Assembly (NCBI RefSeq): GCF_013410115.1
Contig: NZ_JACCCV010000002.1
Coordinates: forward strand, 1,550,001 to 1,614,000
DNA length: 64,000 bases
From: Tunturiibacter gelidiferens
GTDB lineage: Bacteria > Acidobacteriota > Terriglobia > Terriglobales > Acidobacteriaceae
Direction of reading: 5' to 3'
Made by a program: the position numbers and the translations under genes. The notes beneath the pieces were generated by a model. It saw nothing but the letters and a program-made list of their open reading frames with translations. It had not been told where the DNA came from and made no database searches. This document shows positions 28,119-36,509 of this stretch, piece by piece (the stretch's first letter is position 1; each line of letters begins with the position of its first letter).

Positions 28119-29738
28119 TCATTTCCCTCCGGCCATTGCTGCCTTTTGGTGTTCCAGCATCTTCAAAACCTGGTCGGGATCGACGCTGAAGCTCGCGGGT
28201 GCCTGACTTGGCGGATACTCTTTGAAAGTCTCCATAAACTCTATGCCACGAATCTGGCCCTGGATGGCCAGATAAACGTTGTGTACCGTCCAGTCGTAGT
28301 ACTGGTCAGATGTGATGTCTGCTCTCTCATAGGGATCCATGCGAAGGTTGTAAATCTTCGGAAGTCGCAGGCACGTGAACGGATTTGCCCAGATCACGAG
28401 GTTGCCGGGCGCACGCTGCTCGCAGAAGACAAACTTCCAGTTTTCATGGCGCATGGCTACCAGTTGTCCATCGTCATCAAAATAGAAAAAGTCTTGACGG
28501 GGTGAGTGCGCCTCTTTGCCCTCGAGATAAGGAAGAATGTTGTAGCCGTCCAGATGGACCTTGTGCGCCATACCGCCGGGCCCTGTCCCCTTTAACAATT
28601 GCTCCTTGATGTTCGGATCGCCGGCTGCTGCCAGCAATGTCGGGAACCAGTCCAGACCCGAGACAATTTCATTCGACCATGTATTCGCCTTGATATGGCC
28701 TGGCCAGCGAATCATCGCTGGTACACGGAATGCACCTTCCCAGTTCGAGTCTTTCTCGCTGCGGAAGGGAGTCATCGCTGCATCCGGCCAACTGAACATG
28801 TTAGGACCGTTATCGGTGGTGTAGATCACGATCGTGTTATCGGCAATCTTCAAATCGTCCAGTTGCTTGAGCAGCTTTCCAACATCTTGATCGTGCTCCC
28901 ACATGCCATCGGCGTAGTCATTGCCGGGCATACCGCTCTTTCCATGGAACTCAGGACGGATGTGCGTAAAGACGTGCATCCTCGTAAAGTTCATCCAGAC
29001 AAAGAAGGGTTTGCTCGCTTTTACCTGCTTGTCGATGAATCCCATCGCTGCATTGGACGTCTCGTCGTCGATCGTCTCCATTCGTTTGATGTTCAGCGGA
29101 CCCGTGTCTTCAATCTTTCCGTCGGCATAGGAGTGAATTACGCCACGGGGGTTGTACGCCTTCAGAAAGATGGGATCGTCTTTCGGCCAATAAGGCATCT
29201 CCGGCTCTTGCTCGGCGTTCAAGTGATAGAGATTACCGAAGAACTCGTCAAATCCATGATTGGTGGGCAAATACTCATCCCTATCGCCAAGATGATTCTT
29301 GCCGAACTGTCCAGTTGCGTAGCCCAGCGGCTTGAGAGCCTCTGCAATGGTGATGTCCCGCTTCTGCAGTCCCACCGGAGCCCCTGGAGCACCCACCTTG
29401 GTGAGGCCGACTCGCATCGGCGACTGTCCGGTAATAAAAGATGAACGACCTGCGGTGCAGCTATTCTCTGCATAGTAGTCGGTGAAAGTCATCCCTTCTT
29501 CGCCGACACGATCGATGTTTGGCGTCATGTAGCCGACTACGCCGTGTGTGTAACGGCTGATGTTTGCCTGTCCGATGTCGTCGCCAAAGATTACCAAAAT
29601 ATTCGGCTTGGCGGCTTGGGCGCTAGCTGGGCACACGAATAATTGGGCAAGACCGGCAAGTGCCAAGTAGCCCAAGGCTACGTGACAAATGGATCGGTTT
29701 ACCCTTCGGGGCAAAGACCTCAGCAGTATCGAAAGCAT
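28119..29738 (-). CDS. Secreted sulfatase (arylsulfatase-like)
   Basis: A 539-residue sulfatase. The ATG at 29738 follows AAAGGAG by 6 bases and opens a signal peptide ending in CPASAQA. Metal-binding DD at 53-54 (IFGDDIGQANISR) and the formylglycine site Cys94 in SCTAGRSSFITGQ (C-x-A-x-R form) are visible. So are KNHLGD, NFTRMHVFTH and TTDNGP, the last a conserved metal-site segment. It hydrolyses a sulfate ester in the periplasm after Cys is converted to formylglycine; no FGE or SUMF gene is nearby. Substrate unknown. Confidence 0.92.
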   Translation of the reverse strand: MLSILLRSLPRRVNRSICHVALGYLALAGLAQLFVCPASAQAAKPNILVIFGDDIGQANISRYTHGVVGYMTPNIDRVGEEGMTFTDYYAENSCTAGRSSFITGQSPMRVGLTKVGAPGAPVGLQKRDITIAEALKPLGYATGQFGKNHLGDRDEYLPTNHGFDEFFGNLYHLNAEQEPEMPYWPKDDPIFLKAYNPRGVIHSYADGKIEDTGPLNIKRMETIDDETSNAAMGFIDKQVKASKPFFVWMNFTRMHVFTHIRPEFHGKSGMPGNDYADGMWEHDQDVGKLLKQLDDLKIADNTIVIYTTDNGPNMFSWPDAAMTPFRSEKDSNWEGAFRVPAMIRWPGHIKANTWSNEIVSGLDWFPTLLAAAGDPNIKEQLLKGTGPGGMAHKVHLDGYNILPYLEGKEAHSPRQDFFYFDDDGQLVAMRHENWKFVFCEQRAPGNLVIWANPFTCLRLPKIYNLRMDPYERADITSDQYYDWTVHNVYLAIQGQIRGIEFMETFKEYPPSQAPASFSVDPDQVLKMLEHQKAAMAGGK

Positions 29739-30209
29739 GGCGGCTCCTTTTCTCGTCCTAACATCCACAACAGGGTCGTGCGAGAAACACCGAGGATGCA
29801 GTCTGGTTGTCAAGACTGGATCCTGTCTAGAGCAGCAGCTACCCTCGAACCGGATCTACTAGATCTCGCCGATCGGGAGAAGCCGTGAATTGCTAACCAG
29901 CGGGGCCGGGAAAGAGAAAGACTCAAAATGACCAAGAAAAAGATCTGGACGGAAAAGCAATGAACGCGGCTAATTTTCCATCATAGTGGCCGTCAAGTCA
30001 AGAATGCCCTTCCCTTGCTCGATGGTTAGCTTGAAAATATTCGCGGCGTGGGTCAGTTTCCCGGAGGGGCAAGCAGCAAGTTCGACGTGTCGCCAAGCGT
30101 GTCGCGTTGGATCAGGATGCTAGTGAGCCATCGGGAGCCTTCGGTCGGCCACCGTACCCTCCCTAACTCAACCGGCTTTGACAGTTTACGTCACGGCGAA
30201 CGGCGCTGT
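29739..30209. other. Long intergenic region without a supported gene
   Basis: No frame here has coding character. On the minus strand a short stretch near 29985-30055 can be read as ANIFKLTIEQGKGILDLTATMMEN before a stop; it looks like the tail of a lost gene but cannot be named. Confidence 0.4.
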
Positions 30210-30700
30210 TCGTGGATAGTGCAGCCAAAAATCCGCGATCAGCCGCTTCGGAAGACACAAAACGCGTCGAGCAATATGTTTGCCGGCGAGGCTTACAACG
30301 TAGAAACGCATCAGCAACGATCTGTTTCCCACCGATCGCAGCGAAGACGCGGATTGCTCTTTGGTCTACGGTCCGTGTGATATCCCGCGGACCGACCAGA
30401 TGTTCTACAGTAACCCCTGAAAATCACGCCGGCGTGCAGATGTACACCGAATTCGTGCGCTTCGAAGTTGAACGACCGGTGTGCCAATGTCCGCGGTGTG
30501 GTGCCAGTATCCTTGCTGCTCAAACGCGATCACTTGCGGGTCACGCGCGAATTCCGGCAACACATGGCGAACGAGGTCTCTATCGTGCCTCCGCCGACGT
30601 GAAGCAGCACAAGAGGTGGATGTGTCGGACTCGCGGTTCCACGAGTCTCGTAATAAATTCTGAGACCGTCAACCGGCGCGTAGCCTTTTTTGACTTCCAT
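30210..30700 (-). pseudogene. Frameshifted alpha/beta hydrolase
   Basis: From the ATG at 30700 (AAGGATGACGAA before it) the frame gives MEVKKGYAPVDGLRIYYETRG...PPLVLLHVGGGTIETSF, a typical lid-less alpha/beta hydrolase opening with the oxyanion HVGGG. A frameshift follows. The next frame continues as HVLPEFARDPQVIAFEQQGYWHHTADI, and a third as RSFNFEAHE. A later VGPRDITR segment recalls the acid-containing SGDRDIVR loop. The nucleophile elbow is missing, so the gene has at least two frameshifts and a deletion and is dead. The left boundary is approximate. Confidence 0.72.
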
Positions 30701-30827
30701 TTCGTCATCCTTCTTGCTCTGGTCTGAAGCAGCACTAGCGTCAGCTTGTCCAAGCAAGCGGAAAACATGATTGCCGCCAACCCAGCCTCGGCCATGATCC
30801 TGATCATTCTTTCCCTCGTGGCCCCCC

Positions 30828-31232
30828 TCATCGCGAGGTTTCCTTTCGCCGTCGCCGCTCGCTCTCCCTAACTATGTCGTTAATATCCGCCACTGGACGT
30901 ATCTCGATTGTTCCACAATTCAACTTCACTCCCGGACATTGGGAGATGAGCTGAATGGCGCGATTAAGATCTCGTGCTTCAAGCACCTGAATTCCGCCTA
31001 ATTGCTCATTCGTTTCCGCGTACGGACCGTCTGTCACTGCAACCTTTCCGTTCTTCCAAGACACGGTCACCGCCGTGTTGGGGGGCTGAAGAGGTTCCTC
31101 AGCGACCAAATGTCCGTTCTTCCGTAGTTCGTCGTTGTAGCTAAAACACTCGTCAAACACGGTGTTGCGCTCGCTCTCAGACATGTTTTCGAACTTGCCG
31201 GGTTCGAGGTATCCGAAACAGATGTATTTCAT
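30828..31232 (-). CDS. DGPF/YciI-family protein (copy C)
   Basis: A 134-residue YciI-like protein: MKYICFGYLEPGKFE, the signature TDGPYAETNEQLGGIQVLEARDLNRAIQL, and a C-terminal IEIRPVAD strand. YciI/DGPF proteins are small alpha-beta-barrel dimers of the ferredoxin-like type. Their biochemical role is not established, but DGPF members are the recurrent partners of ECF42 sigma factors, which is the situation here. GGAGG lies 6 bases before the ATG. The lysine/arginine-rich tail (ESERRRRKETSR) is unlike the other copies. Confidence 0.87.
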   Translation of the reverse strand: MKYICFGYLEPGKFENMSESERNTVFDECFSYNDELRKNGHLVAEEPLQPPNTAVTVSWKNGKVAVTDGPYAETNEQLGGIQVLEARDLNRAIQLISQCPGVKLNCGTIEIRPVADINDIVRESERRRRKETSR

Positions 31233-31438
31233 TAATTCCTCCCTGTTTGCTGTGACTCATGGAGCCGTAGCTCGTCGTTCTGTTATCAGATAGTCGTTCG
31301 GAGACCGAAAATCGACAGCTACTCCATTTTTTTAGCCTCGTCAGAGGACGACCAATCCATGGAACGCGCCTGGGACGCAGCAGGGCGCCACGCCGTTGAA
31401 GGACTTGGTCAGCAAAAGCTCTGGTGGGCGTGCATGTG

Positions 31439-32166
31439 CTAATGATGATGCTCGGCGACGGAGCCTTCGCGATATTCCGCTCCGTCTGACCACCGTTGCA
31501 CAGGAATTACGAACGAAGTCAAGTGCTCCACGGGGTCGCTCACACCAACGACGGGAGAACCCGGCAGATTCGATCCCCAGAGTGCGGGGTCGGTGTCCGA
31601 ATAGAAAAACATGATGTGGGGCGACCAGTGGGGGTTACGTCGCCGGCGTATCCCGGCTTCGACATCATGTAGCACATAGCTCCGGATTCCATCGGCGGCA
31701 GTTATTTTTTGGCGATGGCGACGGTGATGGACTCATTCATCTGAGCTTGCGTACGCCCCGCCAGTCCCCACTCGGTCTCTTTGGTGAGGTGCAGAAGGTA
31801 AGAACGTGCGGCTGGTGCATTCAGACACATGGGGACCCGTACCTTCGGATTCCAAAAGTCAGGATCAGCGGCGGACGTACACGAACGCCCCACGATACAC
31901 ACAAAGCCGTTTTTGCCTTTGACCGCTGTTTCGAACCCATGACGTCCAAGAATTAGCACCTCTGCATCGCGTGAAATGGACTCCGGTGCTGCACTTCGCG
32001 CCAAGGCTATTTCCGCACCCCGATCCGTCATGAGGTATTGGTCGATCGGGGCCATCTTCGGATACGGCGTCGTGGCATCCTGTGCCGTCGCCTGGTAGGC
32101 CGTACCGAGCACAACAAGCAGTGCGAAGCTTTTGATTGCGATTGCGTGAACCTTCTTTTTCCGCAT
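31439..32166 (-). pseudogene. Secreted hypothetical protein broken by a stop and a frameshift
   Basis: From the ATG at 32166 (GAGGG 7 bases before) a signal peptide (IKSFALLVVLGTAYQATAQ) leads into a 155-residue exported protein (MAPIDQYLMTDRGAEIALARSAAPESISRDAEVLILGRHGFETAVKG...). It stops at TAA 31702, but the same frame continues at once with LPPMESGAMCYMMSKPGYAGD. The next frame (31675-31439) then continues HWSPHIMFFYSDTDPALWGSNLPGSPVVGV...IPVQRWSDG. The three pieces read as one protein, so the gene carries one nonsense codon and one frameshift. It sits inside the DGPF run, probably once part of that operon. Function unknown. Confidence 0.75.
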
Positions 32167-32341
32167 TTGTTTTCCCTCTTGAGAATGGGCTATCCGTGAC
32201 CGCCGGCTTATTGCGAGCAACGATATCGGCGCAGCCTCGATGTGCCATACGGCTTCAATGGCGCGATGGAAGACCTGATGTGGATCGGTAGCGGACACTG
32301 CTACCGACCACACCAGCTTCAATCCGTGGATGCAAGAGCGG

Positions 32342-32782
32342 CTATTTGTTGGCGGTCTGATTTGGCAGCTCAGCTCGGCGCTCTACTTTGTGCTGGATCT
32401 GCTCTTCGGTCAAGATGGGTGCAAAATCTTCCATCTCAAAGATCTGGCGGATTTCGACTTCGGAGTCGCTGCCCGGGTTGCAGTTGGGGGCACGCTTGAC
32501 CAACTCGATGGCCTCTTCGAGGGACTTGACCTGCAGAATCGAGAAGCCGGCGATGAGCTCCTTGGCCTCGGTGAAGGGGCCGTCGATGACGGTACGAGAC
32601 TTGCCGGAGAATTTGACACGTGCGCCTTTGGAGCTGGGATGAAGGCCATCGAGGGCGAGCAGGACGCCTGCCTTCATGAGCTCTTCGTTGTACTTGCCCA
32701 TCTCGAGCAAGAGCTGTGGATCGGGGAGGGCGCCTTCTTTTTCTGTCTCTGGGGTTGCTTTGGCGATGACCATGAATCGCAT
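32342..32782 (-). CDS. DGPF/YciI-family protein (copy B)
   Basis: A 146-residue YciI-like protein: MRFMVIAKATPETEKEGALPDPQLLLEMGKYNEELMKAGVLLALDGLHPSSKG, the signature IDGPFTEAKELIAGFSILQVKSLEEAIELVKRAPN, and EVEIRQIFEMEDF. It has the most canonical DGPFTEAKE motif of the set. GGAGA precedes the ATG. Predicted to be co-transcribed with the ECF42 sigma gene upstream; the role is unknown, and regulation of the sigma factor's function is an untested idea. Confidence 0.9.
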   Translation of the reverse strand: MRFMVIAKATPETEKEGALPDPQLLLEMGKYNEELMKAGVLLALDGLHPSSKGARVKFSGKSRTVIDGPFTEAKELIAGFSILQVKSLEEAIELVKRAPNCNPGSDSEVEIRQIFEMEDFAPILTEEQIQHKVERRAELPNQTANK

Positions 32783-32836
32783 TGCGGAATCTCCTTTGGG
32801 TTGAGCGATGGTTGGGTGGCTTGATTTCGGGTTTAG

Positions 32837-32932
32837 CTATTTGTGGTTAACCGGTGAACTCAGAGAGCGCAGCTGGATCGCTTCGCCCTCTGTGGACGGG
32901 TCATAGTTGTCGGGGTTGTGATCGGTGCTCAT
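32837..32932 (-). pseudogene. 31-codon fragment of a DGPF-type gene
   Basis: From the ATG at 32932 (GGAG 8 bases before) the frame reads MSTDHNPDNYDPSTEGEAIQLRS and stops. The PDNYDPST segment mirrors the opening of copy A (LPDNFDPST), so this looks like a truncated paralogue or a partial duplication. The DGPF signature itself is absent. Confidence 0.5.
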
Positions 32933-32972
32933 GATCATGCTCCGTAGCAGCCGGTTTCGCCGGTGGGGGTGC

Positions 32973-33359
32973 TTACGGCTTGACCCGCGATGGGTGAGGT
33001 GTGCCACCCGGCAGGCTGCTGTATGGTATCTCGCGCACCTCGCCCCGCGACCGAGGGTCGATGGTAGCCTTGCGGGCCCACGCCAGCGCCTCGTCCATGT
33101 CAGCGGCTTCCAGTATCCAAAAACCACCGATGTGCTCCTTGGCTTCCAGATACGGGCCGTCGGTGATGAGCACCTCGCCGTTGGGCTGCCCCCGTAGCGA
33201 CTTCGCATGGCTGGCTGGGCTGAGCCCGCAAGCCATGAGCCTGGCACCAGCAGCTTCCAACTCGTCGTTGAGATCATTGATAGCGCGTACCGTCGCTTCG
33301 GTCATGGTGGACGGGTCGAAGTTGTCGGGAAGGTAATTCGCAAGCAAATATTGCGGCAT
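32973..33359 (-). CDS. DGPF/YciI-family protein (copy A)
   Basis: A 128-residue YciI-like protein: MPQYLLANYLPDNFDPSTMTEATVRAINDLNDELEAAGARLMACGLSPASHAKSL, the signature ITDGPYLEAKEHIGGFWILEAADMDEALAWARKAT, and a short Pro-rich tail. It is the first gene downstream of the ECF42 sigma factor, 124 bases away on the same strand. Here the motif is DGPY rather than DGPF. Predicted cytoplasmic. Confidence 0.9.
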   Translation of the reverse strand: MPQYLLANYLPDNFDPSTMTEATVRAINDLNDELEAAGARLMACGLSPASHAKSLRGQPNGEVLITDGPYLEAKEHIGGFWILEAADMDEALAWARKATIDPRSRGEVREIPYSSLPGGTPHPSRVKP

Positions 33360-33483
33360 GATTTCTCCTTTTATACTGGTTTAATCTTCGGGCGGCCCGG
33401 TTGCCCCGTCTTCACTACATAGTCGAACGGCCAGACTGGAATTCGACAAAGCGTCCAAGAAATTTTGCTTCTTCTGCGCTTTT

Positions 33484-34737
33484 TTATTTCAGCTGCCGAA
33501 TCCGCTCTTGCAGGAATTGCCGCTCCGGTTCCTGTTGGGTCAGCGCCAGAGCTTTCTCATAAGAGGACCGGGCCTCAGCAGTCCTGCCCAGCCTGCGGTA
33601 CATATCCGCGCGGGCTGAATGCGCCAGATAGTAATTTGCCAATTCGCCATGTTCCAACACCGCGTCGATATGCGTCAGACCGGCCTCCGGACCATCGCGC
33701 ATGGCAATTGCCACGGCACGATTGAGATGGACAACTGGCGAAGGCTGAATCCGTACCAATCGGTCGTAAAGCGCAACAATCTGCCGCCAGTCGGTCAGAG
33801 CGACCGATTCCGCCTCCGCATGAACGGCGGCAATCGCGGCCTGCAGTGTGTAGGAGCCGAAGCCGCGGGACTTCAGGGCCTTCTCCAGCAATGCCACTCC
33901 CTCCGCGATCTGCTCCCGATTCCAGAGTGAACGATCTTGATTCTCCAGCAAAATCAGATCTCCGGCAGGAGAGGTTCTCGCGGCGCGACGGGATTCCTGC
34001 AACAACATCAGGGAAAGCAACCCCATGACTTCCGGCTCTGGCCGGAGTTCGGTCAGCAACCGGCCCAGTCGAATCGCCTCGCCGGTTAGCTCGGCGCGCG
34101 TTACCTCTGCTCCCGCCGCAGCGGAGTAGCCCTCATTAAAGACGAGATAGATGACCTGAAGCACCGCGCCCAGTCGCTCCGGCAATTCCTGCGGAGTTGG
34201 CACTTCATACCGAATCGGGGTGTCTCGAATCTTTGCCTTTGCGCGCACAATGCGCTGCGCCAGCGTACGCGGAGTGATGAGGAAGGCCTTTGCGATCTCT
34301 TCGGTTGTCAGCCCGCACACCTCACGCAAGGTGAGCGCGACGTGCGCTTCCGGTGGTAGAGAGGGATGACAGCAGGTAAAAATCAGGCGCAGCCGATCAT
34401 CCTCAAGGCTGTCCTCTTCCTTGGACCTTTCGGCCGAACTCCATTGCGCTTCGAGATATCGCACGAGCTCGTCTTGAGACGCATCAAATCTTGCCCGTCG
34501 ACGCAGAGTATCAATGGCTTTGAATCGGGCCGTCGAAATCAACCATGGTCGCGGGTTCTCGGGTACTCCACTGCTTGGCCACAGGCTCAGCGCAGCCGCA
34601 AAGGCCTCGTGCATCGCCTCCTCGGCAAGATCAAAATCACCGAGCAAGCGGATCAGAGTTGCCAGGATTCGTCTCGAATCCGCACGATAAAGGGAGTCGA
34701 GCAATTCGCGTATCGGCTCGGTGGGATGCTCGGACAT
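33484..34737 (-). CDS. ECF42-type RNA polymerase sigma factor with TPR-like C-terminal extension
   Basis: A 417-residue sigma factor. The ATG at 34737 (MSEHPTEPIREL) is preferred over upstream in-frame starts because sigma region 2 follows at once and AAGG lies 8 bases before. Region 2 is LYRADSRRILATLIRLLGDFDLAEEAMHEAFAAALSLWP...PRPWLISTARFKAIDTLRRR. Region 4 is LRLIFTCCHPSLPPEAHVALTLREVCGLTTEEIAKAFLITPRTLAQRIVRAKAKIR. The C-terminal 200 or more residues are helical, with TPR-like repeats (RADMYRRLGRTAEARSSYEKAL). No anti-sigma gene is adjacent. This size, the extension and the DGPF neighbours fit group ECF42, where the C-terminal extension is thought to control activity. Targets probably include the downstream genes. 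Confidence 0.9.
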   Translation of the reverse strand: MSEHPTEPIRELLDSLYRADSRRILATLIRLLGDFDLAEEAMHEAFAAALSLWPSSGVPENPRPWLISTARFKAIDTLRRRARFDASQDELVRYLEAQWSSAERSKEEDSLEDDRLRLIFTCCHPSLPPEAHVALTLREVCGLTTEEIAKAFLITPRTLAQRIVRAKAKIRDTPIRYEVPTPQELPERLGAVLQVIYLVFNEGYSAAAGAEVTRAELTGEAIRLGRLLTELRPEPEVMGLLSLMLLQESRRAARTSPAGDLILLENQDRSLWNREQIAEGVALLEKALKSRGFGSYTLQAAIAAVHAEAESVALTDWRQIVALYDRLVRIQPSPVVHLNRAVAIAMRDGPEAGLTHIDAVLEHGELANYYLAHSARADMYRRLGRTAEARSSYEKALALTQQEPERQFLQERIRQLK

Positions 34738-35170
34738 GATGACGACCTTAGCAAACCAGCTACTCCGAATCAATTTGGCAAACGGCGGATCGATGTAAGG
34801 TGCCCAACTCGTGACTCTGAGATCCGGAGCAACAGCACCCGCTCCCCGGTTGACGCAAAATCGCCAGCCGCTCATCGAGGACCGATTAGTACTGGTATCT
34901 CCGCTTGTGTTTATCAAGTTGTTCATAGCCAACCCTACGGTGTGGCGTTCTCGACAAGTGATCCGGCGATTTTTGCGTCAATTGAGACTTCCATACGAAT
35001 TAGCAGCTGAACGGAGAATTTCGGTTCAGTGAACCACATCATGTAGAGGAAGGGTTCAGGCCTGTTCAACAATTTCACTTTATGGACATGCTGCAGAGAT
35101 GCAAGTCTTGCGGTGGGGTCTCCCTCTTATTACGCATATATTCCTCAACGATTCTGACGCACAAGATATG
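34738..35170. other. Upstream region of the ECF42 gene, no gene seen
   Basis: The minus-strand frame stays open upstream of the sigma start to about 34932 but has no domain character or SD. A TTATTACGCATATATTCC segment near 35130-35147 is AT-rich. No other feature is supported. Confidence 0.35.
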
Positions 35171-35374
35171 TTAGTACCGGCTGATCATCCATTGCACAGG
35201 GTGGTGCCAGGCAGGTGTCGAGGCGAAACCGATGCGGGCCGGAGGTCCCGCGATGATGAACAATAAAACGTTCAGGGTATACGCAGGATGAATTCGGTGC
35301 CGGGTCGTGAGGTCGTAAATGGGTCCTGCGAGAATGAAGGCAAAGATGGCGCAAACGGCCACCGGCGCTCCCAA
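35171..35374 (-). pseudogene. C-terminal fragment of a membrane protein
   Basis: About 67 codons read APVAVCAIFAFILAGPIYDLTTRHRIHPAYTLNVLLFIIAGPPARIGF...AWHHPVQWMISRY and stop, with two hydrophobic helices. There is no ATG or SD. Just upstream, a different frame gives SLVLIG, which would join it with a one-base shift. It looks like the tail of a small membrane protein whose front is lost. Confidence 0.5.
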
Positions 35375-35414
35375 TTAGGACGAGCGAGCGATTGCGGGTG
35401 GCAGCAAGGTCATC

Positions 35415-36089
35415 TCAAAAGACTGGTTTAGCATCTCGTTCGTTGATATATCTTCCAAGTGCTTGTCTTCCGCGAATTAGGCGCGATTTTGCCGCGGCTA
35501 CAGAAATTCCCGCTTCCTGTGCAATTTCCTTGATTGACCCGTCGGAGGACAAGCGGATCTCGAGCACATCGCGGAGTACCGGACTGAGACGATTGACTGC
35601 CGTTCTCAAACGTACTTCCCGATCGCGCTCGAGGTAGCACAGCTCAACGTCTTTTCCTGGATCCGGTATATCGAGAGATCCCCACGCATTTCCGTCGAGA
35701 TGTGCATCTATTGAGGTTTCGTTGCGTCGACGTTTCTGCCGCAGGATCATGAGCGCAGAATTTATTGCTATTCGCGTCAACCATGTAGAGAATAGCGACC
35801 TCTCGTCAAACGTTTTGAGATGAAGGAACGCCTTGAGAGCAGCATCTTGACACGCATCTTCTGCGTCTTCTCGATTCTTTGTGATTCGATAAACTGTGTT
35901 AAAGACGCGTCTCGAGTGACGGTTAGAAATTACCTCGAACGCGATGTGGAACCCTTGCTTTGCAGCAGCGACAAGACTTTCATCGCTTGCATAATGAAGT
36001 AAGCATCTTTGATTTTGACCCCGCTCAGGGGAGGCACCAGCGCTCATTCGATTGCTATCGAAAAACAATTTACTCTCCGGCACTTCCAT
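35415..36089 (-). CDS. ECF-family RNA polymerase sigma factor (RpoE-like)
   Basis: A 224-residue ECF sigma factor: an N-terminal tail of about 40 residues, region 2 (RHSRRVFNTVYRITKNREDAEDACQDAALKAFLHLKTFDERSLFSTWLTRIAINSALMILRQKRRR) and region 4 (LSPVLRDVLEIRLSSDGSIKEIAQEAGISVAAAKSRLIRGRQALGRYI). No anti-sigma gene is adjacent on either side. The ATG at 36089 lacks a good SD, so the true start may be the inner Met at 36047 (MSAGASPE). It is the second ECF factor within 1.5 kb, and its regulon is unknown. Confidence 0.9.
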   Translation of the reverse strand: MEVPESKLFFDSNRMSAGASPERGQNQRCLLHYASDESLVAAAKQGFHIAFEVISNRHSRRVFNTVYRITKNREDAEDACQDAALKAFLHLKTFDERSLFSTWLTRIAINSALMILRQKRRRNETSIDAHLDGNAWGSLDIPDPGKDVELCYLERDREVRLRTAVNRLSPVLRDVLEIRLSSDGSIKEIAQEAGISVAAAKSRLIRGRQALGRYINERDAKPVF

Positions 36090-36157
36090 TTAGTTATCAA
36101 TCAGGCAAGTCGCGAAATTAGCTTTGCTTTACGGGTATTTTGCGGCCTAAAGCGGAT

Positions 36158-36201
36158 ACGAAGAATGCTTCGTGGTGAGAGCTGAAGAGTGTTCAGCTCT
36201 C
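36158..36201. terminator. Two tandem perfect hairpins
   Basis: ACGAAG-AATG-CTTCGT (36158-36173) is followed at once by GAGAGCTGAA-GAGTG-TTCAGCTCTC (36177-36201), a perfect 10-bp stem. They lie between the end of the efflux operon (36510) and the start of the ECF gene (36089), all on the minus strand, so they may terminate the operon or act in the ECF leader. No strong T-run is present. Confidence 0.55.
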
Positions 36202-36509
36202 AGCATAAGATTGTTCGTTCTGCCTTATCAAAGAGAATCGATCAGGCGTAGTGTTCAGTAACTTATTTCTCAGCCCTGCCAGGTTTCAAGTTATTCAAGC
36301 AGTCCCTTTGACGGAAGTGAGTAACGGTGAGCCAGACGTGAGTAGATTCCGAACATCGGCCTGAAGCATCAGAATTTTGATTGAAGCATCCAGAGACGCA
36401 CTCTCTCTTTGATTCACTTCGAACGAAGAGCCGAAGACGCGCCGAGCACGAAGTCTTGAATATCTTCCGCTCTTGTACGGTTCGGGCTGGCTCCGGAATG
36501 AGGTATCTC
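36202..36509. other. Region after the TolC gene without a supported gene
   Basis: A minus-strand frame of 72 codons here has no domain character and no SD. I see nothing else beyond the hairpins to its left. Confidence 0.35.

Noticed and set aside
28599..29444. A 281-codon plus-strand frame opposite the sulfatase gene
   Set aside because: Antisense to a catalytically complete sulfatase; composition is not protein-like.
30212..30727. A 171-codon plus-strand frame in the 30 kb region
   Set aside because: The opposite strand carries a recognisable broken hydrolase; the plus frame has no SD or domain.
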